From Verrucomicrobiales bacterium (GTDB lineage: Bacteria > Verrucomicrobiota > Verrucomicrobiia > Verrucomicrobiales > DEV007): DNA of 56,050 nucleotides. The notes beneath the pieces are model-generated. The model saw only the letters and a list, made by a program, of their open reading frames with translations. It did no database searches and was not told the DNA's origin. Made by a program: the position numbers and the translations under genes. Positions 1 to 7,260 of the stretch are shown here, one piece after another. The stretch spans positions 1 through 56,050 of the forward strand of contig JARGOP010000033.1 of NCBI GenBank assembly GCA_029233965.1, written 5' to 3'. Positions within the stretch are counted from its first letter, which is position 1; the number at the start of each line of letters is the position of its first letter.

Positions 1-60
1 GAATGCGGGGAGCCCAATGGGGCGAGCTGCGGGTCCTGCGCGATTTGCAGCAGGAGGTGA
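1..60 (+). CDS. possible C-terminal end of a Cys-rich protein (partial, cut by window edge)
   Basis: Frame 1 is open from the first base to a TGA at 58-60 and encodes about 19 residues ending in C-G-S-C-A-I-C-S-R-R, with five cysteines in total. A CGxCxxC ending resembles a zinc or Fe-S binding tail. A TCCTGC/GCAGGA inverted repeat (34-39 and 50-55) lies in the same bases. The stretch is too short to assign a family and could be a chance open frame. Confidence 0.25.
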   Translation, partial: ECGEPNGASCGSCAICSRR

Positions 61-158
61 TCTCGGCGCCGCCGGGGTGAATTCCTTTTTCCGGCTCATG
101 AACGGGGTCGGCTATCCCTTGAGGAATCTCGCTGCTGTCGTTTGCAGGGAATTTTGTC

Positions 159-1562
159 TCACTCCGCAAGCCAGCCGCCGGGCTGAGGAGTGGCGCCGTT
201 TCCGGTTTCCGCGAACCAGGCTTTCAGCTGCTTCAGCATGGTGGCGGCTTTGTCAGGATACTCTGCGGCAAGGTCGGTTGTTTCGGCGGGGTCATTGCCG
301 AGATGATACAGTTCGACCTTTTCGTTTTCGAAAGTGCCGGGTGTCGCCCCGGGATGAAGCACCACCAGTTTCCACGGGCCGTCACGCATCGCTTCGGACC
401 GGTTGCCGCTGTTGCTCAGGGAAGCCCAGTAGAGCGATCTTGGTGTCAGCTCTTTCTGCTCCAGAAGCAGAGGCGTCAGGTCGATGCCGTCAAGATCATA
501 CGCCCCGGGATCAATGCCCGAGAGAGACAGCATCGTCGGCATGAGATCGAGACTGATCAGGGTTTGGTCAGAGACGCTACCCTCTTTAATTTTGCCGGGC
601 CATGTCGCGATGGCGGGAACACAGTGGCCTCCTTCGTAGACGGAACCCTTGCGGCCGCGCAGTTCGGGGCTGCCGCTGGGGAACTCTGCGGCGGCTCCGT
701 TGTCGGAGAAAAAGAAAATGAAAGTGTTTTCGGTTTCACCCAGTTCTTCGAGCGTTTTTCGGATTTGACCGAGGCCTTCATCGACAGGCAGGGTCATGTC
801 GCGATACTTTTCGATGATCTCCTCCCCGGTGGCATTTCGCCAGTCCCAGCGTGTCCACTCGTCCAGGGTACGTCGGACCGGATCACCGGGAACTTGCACT
901 GGATTGTGAATTGCCTCGTGAGCGACGTAGAGGCAGAACGGTTTCCCGGAGCCGGCATGACGCCGGACGAAGTCATCGGCGTAGTTATTGATAAGATGGG
1001 TGGTGTAGCCTTCTTCCGGCGTCTCCTTCTTCCCGTGCCACCAGTCGTGTTTGTAGTGATCACCGACATGGCTCACGAAGTCGATGTTGCCGCTGTGGTA
1101 GCCGACGAATTCATCGAAGCCATGATTCTGCGGATGGAAGTCCTCTGAGTTTTGCGGATATCCCTGATGCCATTTTCCGATGAGACCGGTCGTGTAGCCG
1201 GCTTTCTTCAGCACTTCGGCGAAGGTGGTCTCGGAAAGCTGCAGACCTTTGCGGTGTTCGGGGTGGTCTGAGACCGGATGAATCACCGCTTCGATTCCGG
1301 CCCGCTGTTGATACCTCCCTGTTAGGAGTCCTGTTCTCGTCGGCGAGCAGACCGTGCCGGAGGAGTGGAAGTCGGTGAAACGCATCCCGTCGGCGGCGAG
1401 TCGATCCAGTTCCGGGGTGTCGAAGTAGGGATTCCCGAAGCAACTCAATCCGGCGTAGCCCATGTCATCGACCATGATGACAATAATGTTAGGGCGATCA
1501 TCGGCGTTTGCCCCGGAGAACGAAGAGAACGAGGCAACGAGGAGGCACAGGAAAAATCGCAT
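159..1562 (-). CDS. secreted sulfatase (arylsulfatase family, S1)
   Basis: A 467-residue sulfatase with an N-terminal signal peptide (about residues 1-20), so it is exported. It should hydrolyse sulfate esters, probably on glycans. Metal-binding Asp32-Asp33 lie in the IVIMVDDMGY strand. The formylglycine motif is C72-S-P-T-R76, matching the CxPxR consensus, so Cys72 must be converted to formylglycine. G-K131-W-H133 and the late metal pair D288-N289 are also present, so the active site looks complete. It follows the HDAC-like gene by only 5 bases on the same strand and probably ends a three-gene operon (DUF3592, deacetylase, sulfatase). The substrate cannot be read from sequence. No sulfatase-maturating enzyme lies in the window. 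Confidence 0.93.
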   Translation of the reverse strand: MRFFLCLLVASFSSFSGANADDRPNIIVIMVDDMGYAGLSCFGNPYFDTPELDRLAADGMRFTDFHSSGTVCSPTRTGLLTGRYQQRAGIEAVIHPVSDHPEHRKGLQLSETTFAEVLKKAGYTTGLIGKWHQGYPQNSEDFHPQNHGFDEFVGYHSGNIDFVSHVGDHYKHDWWHGKKETPEEGYTTHLINNYADDFVRRHAGSGKPFCLYVAHEAIHNPVQVPGDPVRRTLDEWTRWDWRNATGEEIIEKYRDMTLPVDEGLGQIRKTLEELGETENTFIFFFSDNGAAAEFPSGSPELRGRKGSVYEGGHCVPAIATWPGKIKEGSVSDQTLISLDLMPTMLSLSGIDPGAYDLDGIDLTPLLLEQKELTPRSLYWASLSNSGNRSEAMRDGPWKLVVLHPGATPGTFENEKVELYHLGNDPAETTDLAAEYPDKAATMLKQLKAWFAETGNGATPQPGGWLAE

Positions 1563-1567
1563 TTTAC

Positions 1568-2509
1568 TCAGACGGATTGAAGGGCTTCGAGGTGGTGTCT
1601 CACGGCAAGGGCGAGACCGGCCTGGTTGTATCCGCCCTCGAGAACGGAAACGAGCCGTCCTTCGGAAAATTCCCCCGCCATTTCCGAGAGGATCCGGGTG
1701 AGGCTGGCGAAGTCTTTGTCGCTGAGGGTGAGCTGCCCGAGAGGATCGTCAAGCCGACTGTCGAATCCGGCGGAAATGATGACGAGGTCGGGTTTGAATT
1801 CCTTCATCTTTGTGGTGAAAGGTCCGCGGAAAGCCGCTTCGATTTCGGCCATGCCCGAGCCGGCGGGGAGGGGGGTATTCAGGGTCGTGTTCTTTCCCTG
1901 ACCACTGCCGGTTTCCTCTTTCATCCCGGTGCCCGGATACCACGGGTGCTGATGAGTCGAGAAGTAGAAGACGCTTCCGTCTTCGTAGAAGATGTCCTGG
2001 GTTCCGTTGCCGTGGTGGACGTCCCAATCGATGATGACGACCCGCTTGAGCCCGTGTTTCTGCTGCGCATAGCGGGCGGCGATGGCGGCGTTGTTGAAAA
2101 TGCAGAAGCCCATGCCGCGGTCGGGCGTGGCATGATGTCCCGGAGGACGGACGGCACAGAAAGCGTTTCGGAGTTCTCCTGAAATGACGCCATCGACCGC
2201 ACCGAGAAGGCCCCCCGCGGCCTTGCGGGCGACTTCCAAAGAGTTAGGGCCGAAGTTGGTATCGCCGGTGCTGAGCTGGCCCGAGCTTCCATCGATTTCC
2301 CGAAGGACGGTTTTCAGGTAGCCGTCGGTGTGAGCGAGGAGGACTTCGTCGTCGGTAACGGAACGCTCCGGCAATGGCTTGCAGGAGTCCGCCACGCCTG
2401 AAGCCGTCAGTTCATTGATGATGGCTTCGATTCTCCCCGGCGCTTCAGGATGGTGATCGCCGGGATCATGTTCGGTAAAGGCGCGGTCGAGGAGGAGTCC
2501 GGTTTTCAT
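1568..2509 (-). CDS. histone deacetylase-family protein (acetylpolyamine amidohydrolase-like)
   Basis: A 313-residue single-domain enzyme of the arginase/deacetylase fold. It shows the family signatures in order: R-P-P-G-H-H at 121-126 (catalytic His pair), the zinc ligands in D161-W-D163-V-H165-H166-G, a third zinc Asp in AGFDS near 250, and a final EGGY motif. All zinc and catalytic positions look intact, so it should remove acetyl groups from an amide. Bacterial members act on acetylpolyamines, acetoin-pathway proteins or acetylated proteins; the substrate here is unknown. No signal peptide is visible, so it is cytoplasmic. Its ATG overlaps the stop of the upstream DUF3592 gene (TGATG), suggesting translational coupling, and the sulfatase follows after 5 bases. 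Confidence 0.93.
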   Translation of the reverse strand: MKTGLLLDRAFTEHDPGDHHPEAPGRIEAIINELTASGVADSCKPLPERSVTDDEVLLAHTDGYLKTVLREIDGSSGQLSTGDTNFGPNSLEVARKAAGGLLGAVDGVISGELRNAFCAVRPPGHHATPDRGMGFCIFNNAAIAARYAQQKHGLKRVVIIDWDVHHGNGTQDIFYEDGSVFYFSTHQHPWYPGTGMKEETGSGQGKNTTLNTPLPAGSGMAEIEAAFRGPFTTKMKEFKPDLVIISAGFDSRLDDPLGQLTLSDKDFASLTRILSEMAGEFSEGRLVSVLEGGYNQAGLALAVRHHLEALQSV

Positions 2510-3006
2510 CAGGATCGTCGAAAGAGAGCGGACAAAATCATACCGCCTCCGCCGATGATGAACAAGCCCGGGAACCAGATCGAATACAGGGCCGCTTTCG
2601 TGTCCCTTTTCAACACCGCCGAAGCGGGGGATTCCGGATCGACGTAGCAGACTGTCGCGGTGCCTGCTTTGTAGTTCTCAATGTGCCTCTTCAGCTTTCT
2701 CGGATCGCTCGCCTCGGTGGGGAGACGCTTGATGCGATCCCCACTGTAGCTCTGGCCATCAAACTCATAGGCGTATTTCACCTCCATGACGTATTTGGTC
2801 ATGCCGCGCTGATTGAGTTCGCTGTCATCGACATCCATGGAGGTGATCACACACGGCGTTTCCACCCAGGAGTCCATCGTCGAGGCGCGCTCATAGGAAC
2901 CCCAGAGATAATAGACGAAGAGACTACCCGCCCCGATGAGGACGAGGCCCATCACGATTTTCCAGATACGACCGGCGAGATTGAGCGGAGGGCGGGAAGA
3001 AGACAT
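2509..3006 (-). CDS. DUF3592-like membrane protein
   Basis: A 165-residue protein with a transmembrane segment near 14-32 (IVMGLVLIGAGSLFVYYLW), an extracytoplasmic beta-rich domain, and a second hydrophobic segment near 140-158 ending in positively charged residues. The middle has the DUF3592 pattern: 'W..TPCVITSMDV', a Y-x-Y-x-F-D-G-Q-x-Y block, and C-Y-V-D-P-x-x-P near 123. The function of this family is unknown. It is the first gene of a leftward set with the HDAC-like and sulfatase genes and is divergent from yqeY across 51 bases. Confidence 0.8.
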   Translation of the reverse strand: MSSSRPPLNLAGRIWKIVMGLVLIGAGSLFVYYLWGSYERASTMDSWVETPCVITSMDVDDSELNQRGMTKYVMEVKYAYEFDGQSYSGDRIKRLPTEASDPRKLKRHIENYKAGTATVCYVDPESPASAVLKRDTKAALYSIWFPGLFIIGGGGMILSALFRRS

Positions 3007-3057
3007 GGGGCAGATGATTTTACGTCGCGAAATGGTTGATCTTGCGTAGCTTAACGC

Positions 3058-3513
3058 ATGAGCGAATTATCCCAACAGATTACGGAAGACATGAAGACAG
3101 CGATGCGTGAGAAGAACACGCTTGCTCTGAACACAATCCGGATGCTGAGGTCGGCGGTCAAGAATGCCGCCATCGAAAAGGGCGGAGCAGATGCGGAGCT
3201 CTCGGATCCTGAAATCGTTGCGGTGATTCGCAAAGAGGTGAAGAAACGCCAGGACTCGATCGAGCAGTACACCACCGCCGGTCGGGGAGAGCTGGTCGCG
3301 CAGGAGGAAGCGGAAATGGCGGTCCTCAATGGCTACCTTCCGGAGCCTTTGAGCGAAGAGAAAATCGCGGAGATCATCGACGCCGCGATCGCCGAAGTCG
3401 GAGCAACTTCCCGCAAGGAGATGGGGCAGGTCATGAAGCTGGTGCAGGAGAAAACGGCCGGCCGGGCAGATGGCAAGACGCTTTCACAGGCGGTCATGGC
3501 GAAGCTTGGCTGA
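3058..3513 (+). CDS. GatB/YqeY domain protein
   Basis: A 151-residue cytoplasmic protein of the YqeY family, matching the usual length (about 150). Typical features are the opening helix 'L.Q.I.EDMKTAMR.K', the 'TIRMLRSA(V)KN' block near residues 27-36, and the C-terminal 'KEMGQVMK' segment. The domain resembles the tRNA-binding tail of GatB amidotransferase subunits, but free-standing YqeY has no firmly known role. It stands alone rightward, divergent from the DUF3592 gene. Confidence 0.92.
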   Translation: MSELSQQITEDMKTAMREKNTLALNTIRMLRSAVKNAAIEKGGADAELSDPEIVAVIRKEVKKRQDSIEQYTTAGRGELVAQEEAEMAVLNGYLPEPLSEEKIAEIIDAAIAEVGATSRKEMGQVMKLVQEKTAGRADGKTLSQAVMAKLG

Positions 3514-3587
3514 GAGCTTGCCTATTCTTTCCGGCCCCGTCTTCCGACTCCCCACAGGAAGAGATCTTTCGCGATAGGGAGAGAAGA

Positions 3588-3686
3588 AACACGAATGCGC
3601 TGCGCTCCCACGAATGGAAATGAATGCCCGCGAGTTCTCCGGGCGTTGATTCATTTTATTCTGTTACAATCCTGCCCGTTCGTGTT
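3588..3686. repeat. AACACGAA-bracketed intergenic element with internal hairpin
   Basis: This gap between yqeY and ispD holds AACACGAATG (3588-3597), CACGAATGGAAATGAATG (3610-3627) and, at the far end, TTCGTGTT (3679-3686), an inverted copy of the first 8 bases. Between them AATGAATGCCCG (3619-3630) pairs imperfectly with CGGGCGTTGATTCATT (3640-3655, 4-base bulge). The same AACACGAATG core recurs inverted at 25710-25719. It could act as a weak terminator for yqeY. I infer a dispersed short repeat. Confidence 0.4.
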
Positions 3687-3709
3687 CTCAACCTGATTTG
3701 TCATCAGAA

Positions 3710-4384
3710 ATGAAAATTTCCGCGATTATCGTCGCTGCCGGCAGCAGTCGTCGCATGGGCTTCGACAAGCTCGCGGCAGACCTTGCCGGTGAATCAGTCC
3801 TCTCCCGCTCGATTCTCGCGTTTCAGTTCTGTCCTGAGGTCTTTGAAATCCGCGTGGTGACGTCGCCGGAGAAAATCGACGGGATTACTGCCGATGCTTC
3901 GCGACTCGGGGTGACCAAATTTGTCGAAGCGATCCAGGGAGGGGCGGAGCGCCATCTCTCGGTGAACGCCGGGCTCTCCCGGGTCAGCGAAGAAGCGGAC
4001 CTTGTCGCGGTCCATGACGGGGCGAGGCCTCTGATTTCTCCGGAAGCGATCACGCGGTGCGGGGAGGTTGCGATGGAGACCCGGGCTGCCAGTCTCGCGC
4101 ATCGTGTCGCGGATACCCTGAAGCGTGCGGACGGTGCCGGCAATGTCTGTGGGGCGGTTTCACGCGAAGATCTCTGGGCGATGGAGACGCCGCAGATTTT
4201 TAACGTTTCCCTCCTCAAGCGTGCCTATGCCTCCGTCCTTGAGGCCGGTGTCGTCGTCACGGATGAAGTATCCGCGATTGAGGCACTCGGGGAGGAGGTC
4301 ACGCTGGTGGAAAATTGCGAGCCGAATTTGAAGATTACGGTGCCGGGTGATCTGGTGATTGCCGCGGCGATCTTTAAGAAGTAA
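3710..4384 (+). CDS. ispD: 2-C-methyl-D-erythritol 4-phosphate cytidylyltransferase
   Basis: Catalyses CTP + MEP to CDP-ME in the non-mevalonate isoprenoid pathway (cytoplasm). From the ATG at 3710 it is 224 residues, the usual IspD length. The N-terminal nucleotide-binding loop A-A-G-S-S-R-R-M-G-F-D-K (residues 9-20), the V-H-D-G-A-R-P segment near 102, and the V-T-D-E-x-x-A-x-E block near 185 are all present. A TTG four codons upstream (3698) is an alternative start, but the ATG places the conserved first strand at the normal distance. No other MEP-pathway gene is adjacent; ispF is often fused or next to ispD in other bacteria but is not here. Confidence 0.95.
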   Translation: MKISAIIVAAGSSRRMGFDKLAADLAGESVLSRSILAFQFCPEVFEIRVVTSPEKIDGITADASRLGVTKFVEAIQGGAERHLSVNAGLSRVSEEADLVAVHDGARPLISPEAITRCGEVAMETRAASLAHRVADTLKRADGAGNVCGAVSREDLWAMETPQIFNVSLLKRAYASVLEAGVVVTDEVSAIEALGEEVTLVENCEPNLKITVPGDLVIAAAIFKK

Positions 4385-4400
4385 TCGACTCGTCCTGCGA

Positions 4401-4718
4401 CTAAAACCGTTCCGGGCGGCAGATCTCCACATCCTCGAGATACATGACCCCTGCGAAATCTTCGAAACACTCGGACAGCACCTTCTCCGCGATGACTTCG
4501 GCCACGGCACGGTCCACCGTGACGACCTCGATCTTCAGGTTGTCGAAGCCCTCGATTACCGTTGCCTTTTTTGAGGTTGAGTGAAGATGGTGCATCCCTT
4601 TCCCGCCAATGGGGACGAGCGTGTATCCTTTTCCGTTACAGGATTCAATGATGGCGCAGACCTTCTCAGAGATGAAATACTCGGTAATAATGACGAGTTT
4701 TTTTGCTGGGTAGAACAT
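4401..4718 (-). CDS. sbtB: PII-like signalling protein SbtB
   Basis: A 105-residue PII-superfamily protein. The strand 'KKLVIITEYF' opens it, followed by a T-loop region G-G-K-G-M-H-H-L-H-S-T (about 38-48) and the second ferredoxin-like repeat 'LKIEVVTVDR...EKVLSECFEDFAGVMYLEDVE'. The overall pattern and the basic ending match cyanobacterial SbtB closely, including 'YTLVP.GGKG' and 'F.D..G..Y...VE'. Known SbtB proteins bind adenine nucleotides including cAMP and inhibit SbtA. The C-terminal CGPxGC redox loop seen in some SbtBs is absent. It sits 24 bases downstream of sbtA on the same strand, the canonical order. Confidence 0.88.
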   Translation of the reverse strand: MFYPAKKLVIITEYFISEKVCAIIESCNGKGYTLVPIGGKGMHHLHSTSKKATVIEGFDNLKIEVVTVDRAVAEVIAEKVLSECFEDFAGVMYLEDVEICRPERF

Positions 4719-4742
4719 GGTGACTGGCTTTTGAGTTGGAGA

Positions 4743-5750
4743 TTAGAGATCAAAAACGACCTGCGCAAGTGCGACGAAAAGAGGGATGCAAATTGCGATC
4801 GCGACCGGTGTCCCGACGCTGGTTGAGGCACCGATGTACGACGAAGGGTTTGCCCATGGAATTCCGGCGCGGATCGTGGGAGGGCCCGAGATGTCGGAGT
4901 TGGATGCGGCAATGACGGAAAGCAGGACGACTCCGCCGGGACTGAAGCCGACCCAGAGATGCGCGAGATAGCCGAGACCGAAGGCGATTAACCCGTGCAC
5001 GATGGGTCCGAAAAAGGCGTAGACGGCGAACCAGTGAGCGACATCTTTGAGTTCTTTGATCCGTGTCCAGGCCTCCATTCCGAGGACGAGCATGAGGACG
5101 GAGAGGAGCCCGCGGAAGAGAGGCTCGTAGAAGCTCGCGAGCACCGTCTCCGGCCTCGCGAAAAGTCCGAGGAAGAGGCCCAGGATCATGGCGGATAAGG
5201 CTGAGCTGCGCAGGCTTTCTTTGACGATGGCCCAGGCGTGCACCTTTTTCCTTTCTCCTCCCTTGTTCTTCTCCCGCTGGATGCTGGCGAGGACGATCGC
5301 GAGGATGAGTGCGGGGATGTCCATGAAGGGATACAGCGCCGGCATCCATGCTTCGAAATTCATGCTTTGCTCCTCCAGCATGACGATGGCCGCGGCCAGG
5401 GTCGAAGCGCTCACCGCTCCGAACAAACCCGCCGTTGCGGTTCCGTCTGCCGAATTGATCCCGGGCAATCGGGAAAAAATGAAATGGCCGAGAAACACGA
5501 TGAGGAGGCCGAGAACGACAGAGATGGCTGCCGGCAACAGCATTTCGGAGAGTTCTGCTCCGCGGATCTCGACGCCGCCTTTCATCCCGATTTTCATGAG
5601 AAGCACGAAAACGACAAACTGGTAGATCGGACTCGGAATCGTCAGTTTGCTGCCGAAGGCGGCAAGGAGAGCCCCCCCGATCAGAAAAGACAAGGTCGGT
5701 GATTGCAACTGCGAGGCAAATTGGCGGAGGAAGTCGAAAATTAGTTCCAT
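4743..5750 (-). CDS. sbtA: sodium-dependent bicarbonate transporter SbtA family
   Basis: A 335-residue inner-membrane protein with about ten hydrophobic segments arranged as two inverted halves, and the signatures of SbtA: 'LLMKIGMKGG' near 50, 'FGAVSASTLAAAIVMLEE' near 110-125, and 'ASNSDISGPPTIRAGIPWANPSSYIGASTSVGTPVAIAI' near 285-320 (described in pieces: NSDISGPP, IPWANPS, STSVGTP). These are the bicarbonate/sodium-binding helices of the cyanobacterial transporter. It is followed by sbtB, which supports the assignment. The charged loop E-K-N-K-G-G-E-R-K-K near 160 is the cytoplasmic linker between the halves. The upstream 170 bases are very AT-rich, unlike the surrounding DNA, and probably hold its promoter. 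Confidence 0.9.
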   Translation of the reverse strand: MELIFDFLRQFASQLQSPTLSFLIGGALLAAFGSKLTIPSPIYQFVVFVLLMKIGMKGGVEIRGAELSEMLLPAAISVVLGLLIVFLGHFIFSRLPGINSADGTATAGLFGAVSASTLAAAIVMLEEQSMNFEAWMPALYPFMDIPALILAIVLASIQREKNKGGERKKVHAWAIVKESLRSSALSAMILGLFLGLFARPETVLASFYEPLFRGLLSVLMLVLGMEAWTRIKELKDVAHWFAVYAFFGPIVHGLIAFGLGYLAHLWVGFSPGGVVLLSVIAASNSDISGPPTIRAGIPWANPSSYIGASTSVGTPVAIAICIPLFVALAQVVFDL

Positions 5751-5820
5751 GGGATAGCGGTAGTGATTGAATGAAGCGCCGGTCTTTTTCCCGTCGCATG
5801 GTGAGAAAACGCTCCGCTGA

Positions 5821-5876
5821 AATATTTTTAAAATATATTAATCAAAAAATATAGTTCTATAAATCAGAACGATAAA
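5821..5876 (-). promoter_or_regulatory. AT-rich sbtA upstream region with a dyad
   Basis: About 50 bases of almost pure A/T precede sbtA. They include the dyad GTTCT-N7-AGAAC (5854-5858 and 5866-5870) and several TATAAA/TATATT-like hexamers on the minus strand. The contrast with the GC-rich surroundings suggests a promoter with an operator. No specific regulator is identified. Confidence 0.3.
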
Positions 5877-5923
5877 AGTCTGCGACAACCCGGAAGCGGG
5901 GACGGGTTTGCCGTATCTGAGAC

Positions 5924-7189
5924 TCAGCGCTTTGCGAAACCTGCTTCGCTGCTCACCATGGCGTCCCGGCTGTCTGTCAGGGTCACAATCCAGGTATTCG
6001 CCTCCGGCGGAAGCCCTTCAGCGATCACTTTTCCCTTTTGGACGACAGCGGGCAGAGTTTCCCATTTCCGTTCGGTCCGGAGACCTTCGTCGCTGGTGTA
6101 GTGAAGCTCCGCTTTCACCAACGGAACCTTCGACTCATACGGGAGAGAAACGACGCCATCGGCGGATATGCTCATCCCGCCGACTTTTGGAAGCGGCGTG
6201 CCCCCGATGAGAAGCGAATCGACGAAGATCCCGATTTCCTTTGGCTCCCATCCCGGCTGATGGCCGTGTCGCATGCGGGGTTCGATTCGAACGGTGCGGG
6301 GCGCCTGCACGAGCGCGTAGGATTTCGCGTAGCTGTCGAGCACGTAGTGCTTGTCGTGAGTTCCGTTGACCCAGAGCGTGGGGACGGTGCATTTCCCGAG
6401 ATGACTTGACGGATCGTAAGCGGCGATCCAGGCCTCGCGGCGTTCTCCAAGAGCATCGATGGAGGGCTTTTGCACGGATTCGCCTTCGTGGAGAAATCCA
6501 CAGCCGTAGACGGGGACGGCGGCTTTGAAGCGATCATCGAGGGAGGCGACGAGGCAGGTCGTGTAACCACCCCAACTGATCCCGGTAACAGCGGTTTTGT
6601 CAGGATCGACTTCGGCAAAACTCCGCAACAAGGTGTGTGCCTTCATGACGTTGGCGACGGCGTGGTAGGGCCAGTCGTCGTCCCGGGTGCCGCCGATGCT
6701 TTCGAACTTTTCAGCGTGCGTGTGATCGAGTCCGGCCTTCTCAAGTCGAACCCGGTCCTCGCGGGAATGATTGGCATCGGGGACTTTCCCCCCGTCAGCC
6801 CGGAAAGTCGGTGCCGGGGGACGTCGACCTGAAAGGTCCATCGCAATGGCGGCATAGCCACGTTGTGCCCAGAGCCAGACCCAGTCGGAGAAGGCGGTGC
6901 CGCCGCCTCCGTGGATCAAGACAATGCCGGGAACTTTCTGTCCCTCGTTGAGGTTCCGCAGTGTTTTTGGTGAGGCATAAAAGGCAAAGACTTCGGTGGG
7001 TTTTCCATCGACGGGTTCTCCGGCGTAAAGAATCGACTGGATCGGCCTGCCTTCGTCTTCGATTGAGAAAGCAGGGACCTCTGATTGGAGTCGGCTGATC
7101 GGCCAGGTGCCGGGCGTTTCGTCGGCGGAGGCGAATGGCAGGATGGCGAAGAAGGGAAGAGTAAAAAACAGAGAGAAATGTTTCATCAT
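5924..7189 (-). CDS. secreted alpha/beta hydrolase (acetyl xylan esterase/dienelactone hydrolase-like)
   Basis: A 421-residue exported hydrolase with a signal peptide ending near A20-S-A. The alpha/beta hydrolase signatures are an oxyanion-hole H-G-G-G-G at 93-97 and the nucleophile elbow G-I-S205-W-G-G. An Asp in 'NGTHDKHY' and a His in 'RMRHGHQPGW' complete a plausible triad. The C-terminal 100 residues look like a beta-sandwich appendage. Relatives are esterases acting on acetylated polysaccharides, but the substrate is inferred only. It is the last of five leftward genes that start opposite the XylR-like regulator, 71 bases after the PQQ-propeller gene. Confidence 0.85.
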   Translation of the reverse strand: MMKHFSLFFTLPFFAILPFASADETPGTWPISRLQSEVPAFSIEDEGRPIQSILYAGEPVDGKPTEVFAFYASPKTLRNLNEGQKVPGIVLIHGGGGTAFSDWVWLWAQRGYAAIAMDLSGRRPPAPTFRADGGKVPDANHSREDRVRLEKAGLDHTHAEKFESIGGTRDDDWPYHAVANVMKAHTLLRSFAEVDPDKTAVTGISWGGYTTCLVASLDDRFKAAVPVYGCGFLHEGESVQKPSIDALGERREAWIAAYDPSSHLGKCTVPTLWVNGTHDKHYVLDSYAKSYALVQAPRTVRIEPRMRHGHQPGWEPKEIGIFVDSLLIGGTPLPKVGGMSISADGVVSLPYESKVPLVKAELHYTSDEGLRTERKWETLPAVVQKGKVIAEGLPPEANTWIVTLTDSRDAMVSSEAGFAKR

Positions 7190-7260
7190 GGGAATGCAAA
7201 ACTATCGGATCTCTACCGATTCGTCACTTCGCTAAAGATGACGCCATTGAGGCAGTGAGA

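Noticed and set aside
1-158. tRNA or terminator in the left-edge spacer
   Set aside because: No cloverleaf and no T-tract; only a short inverted repeat and a possible partial coding end.
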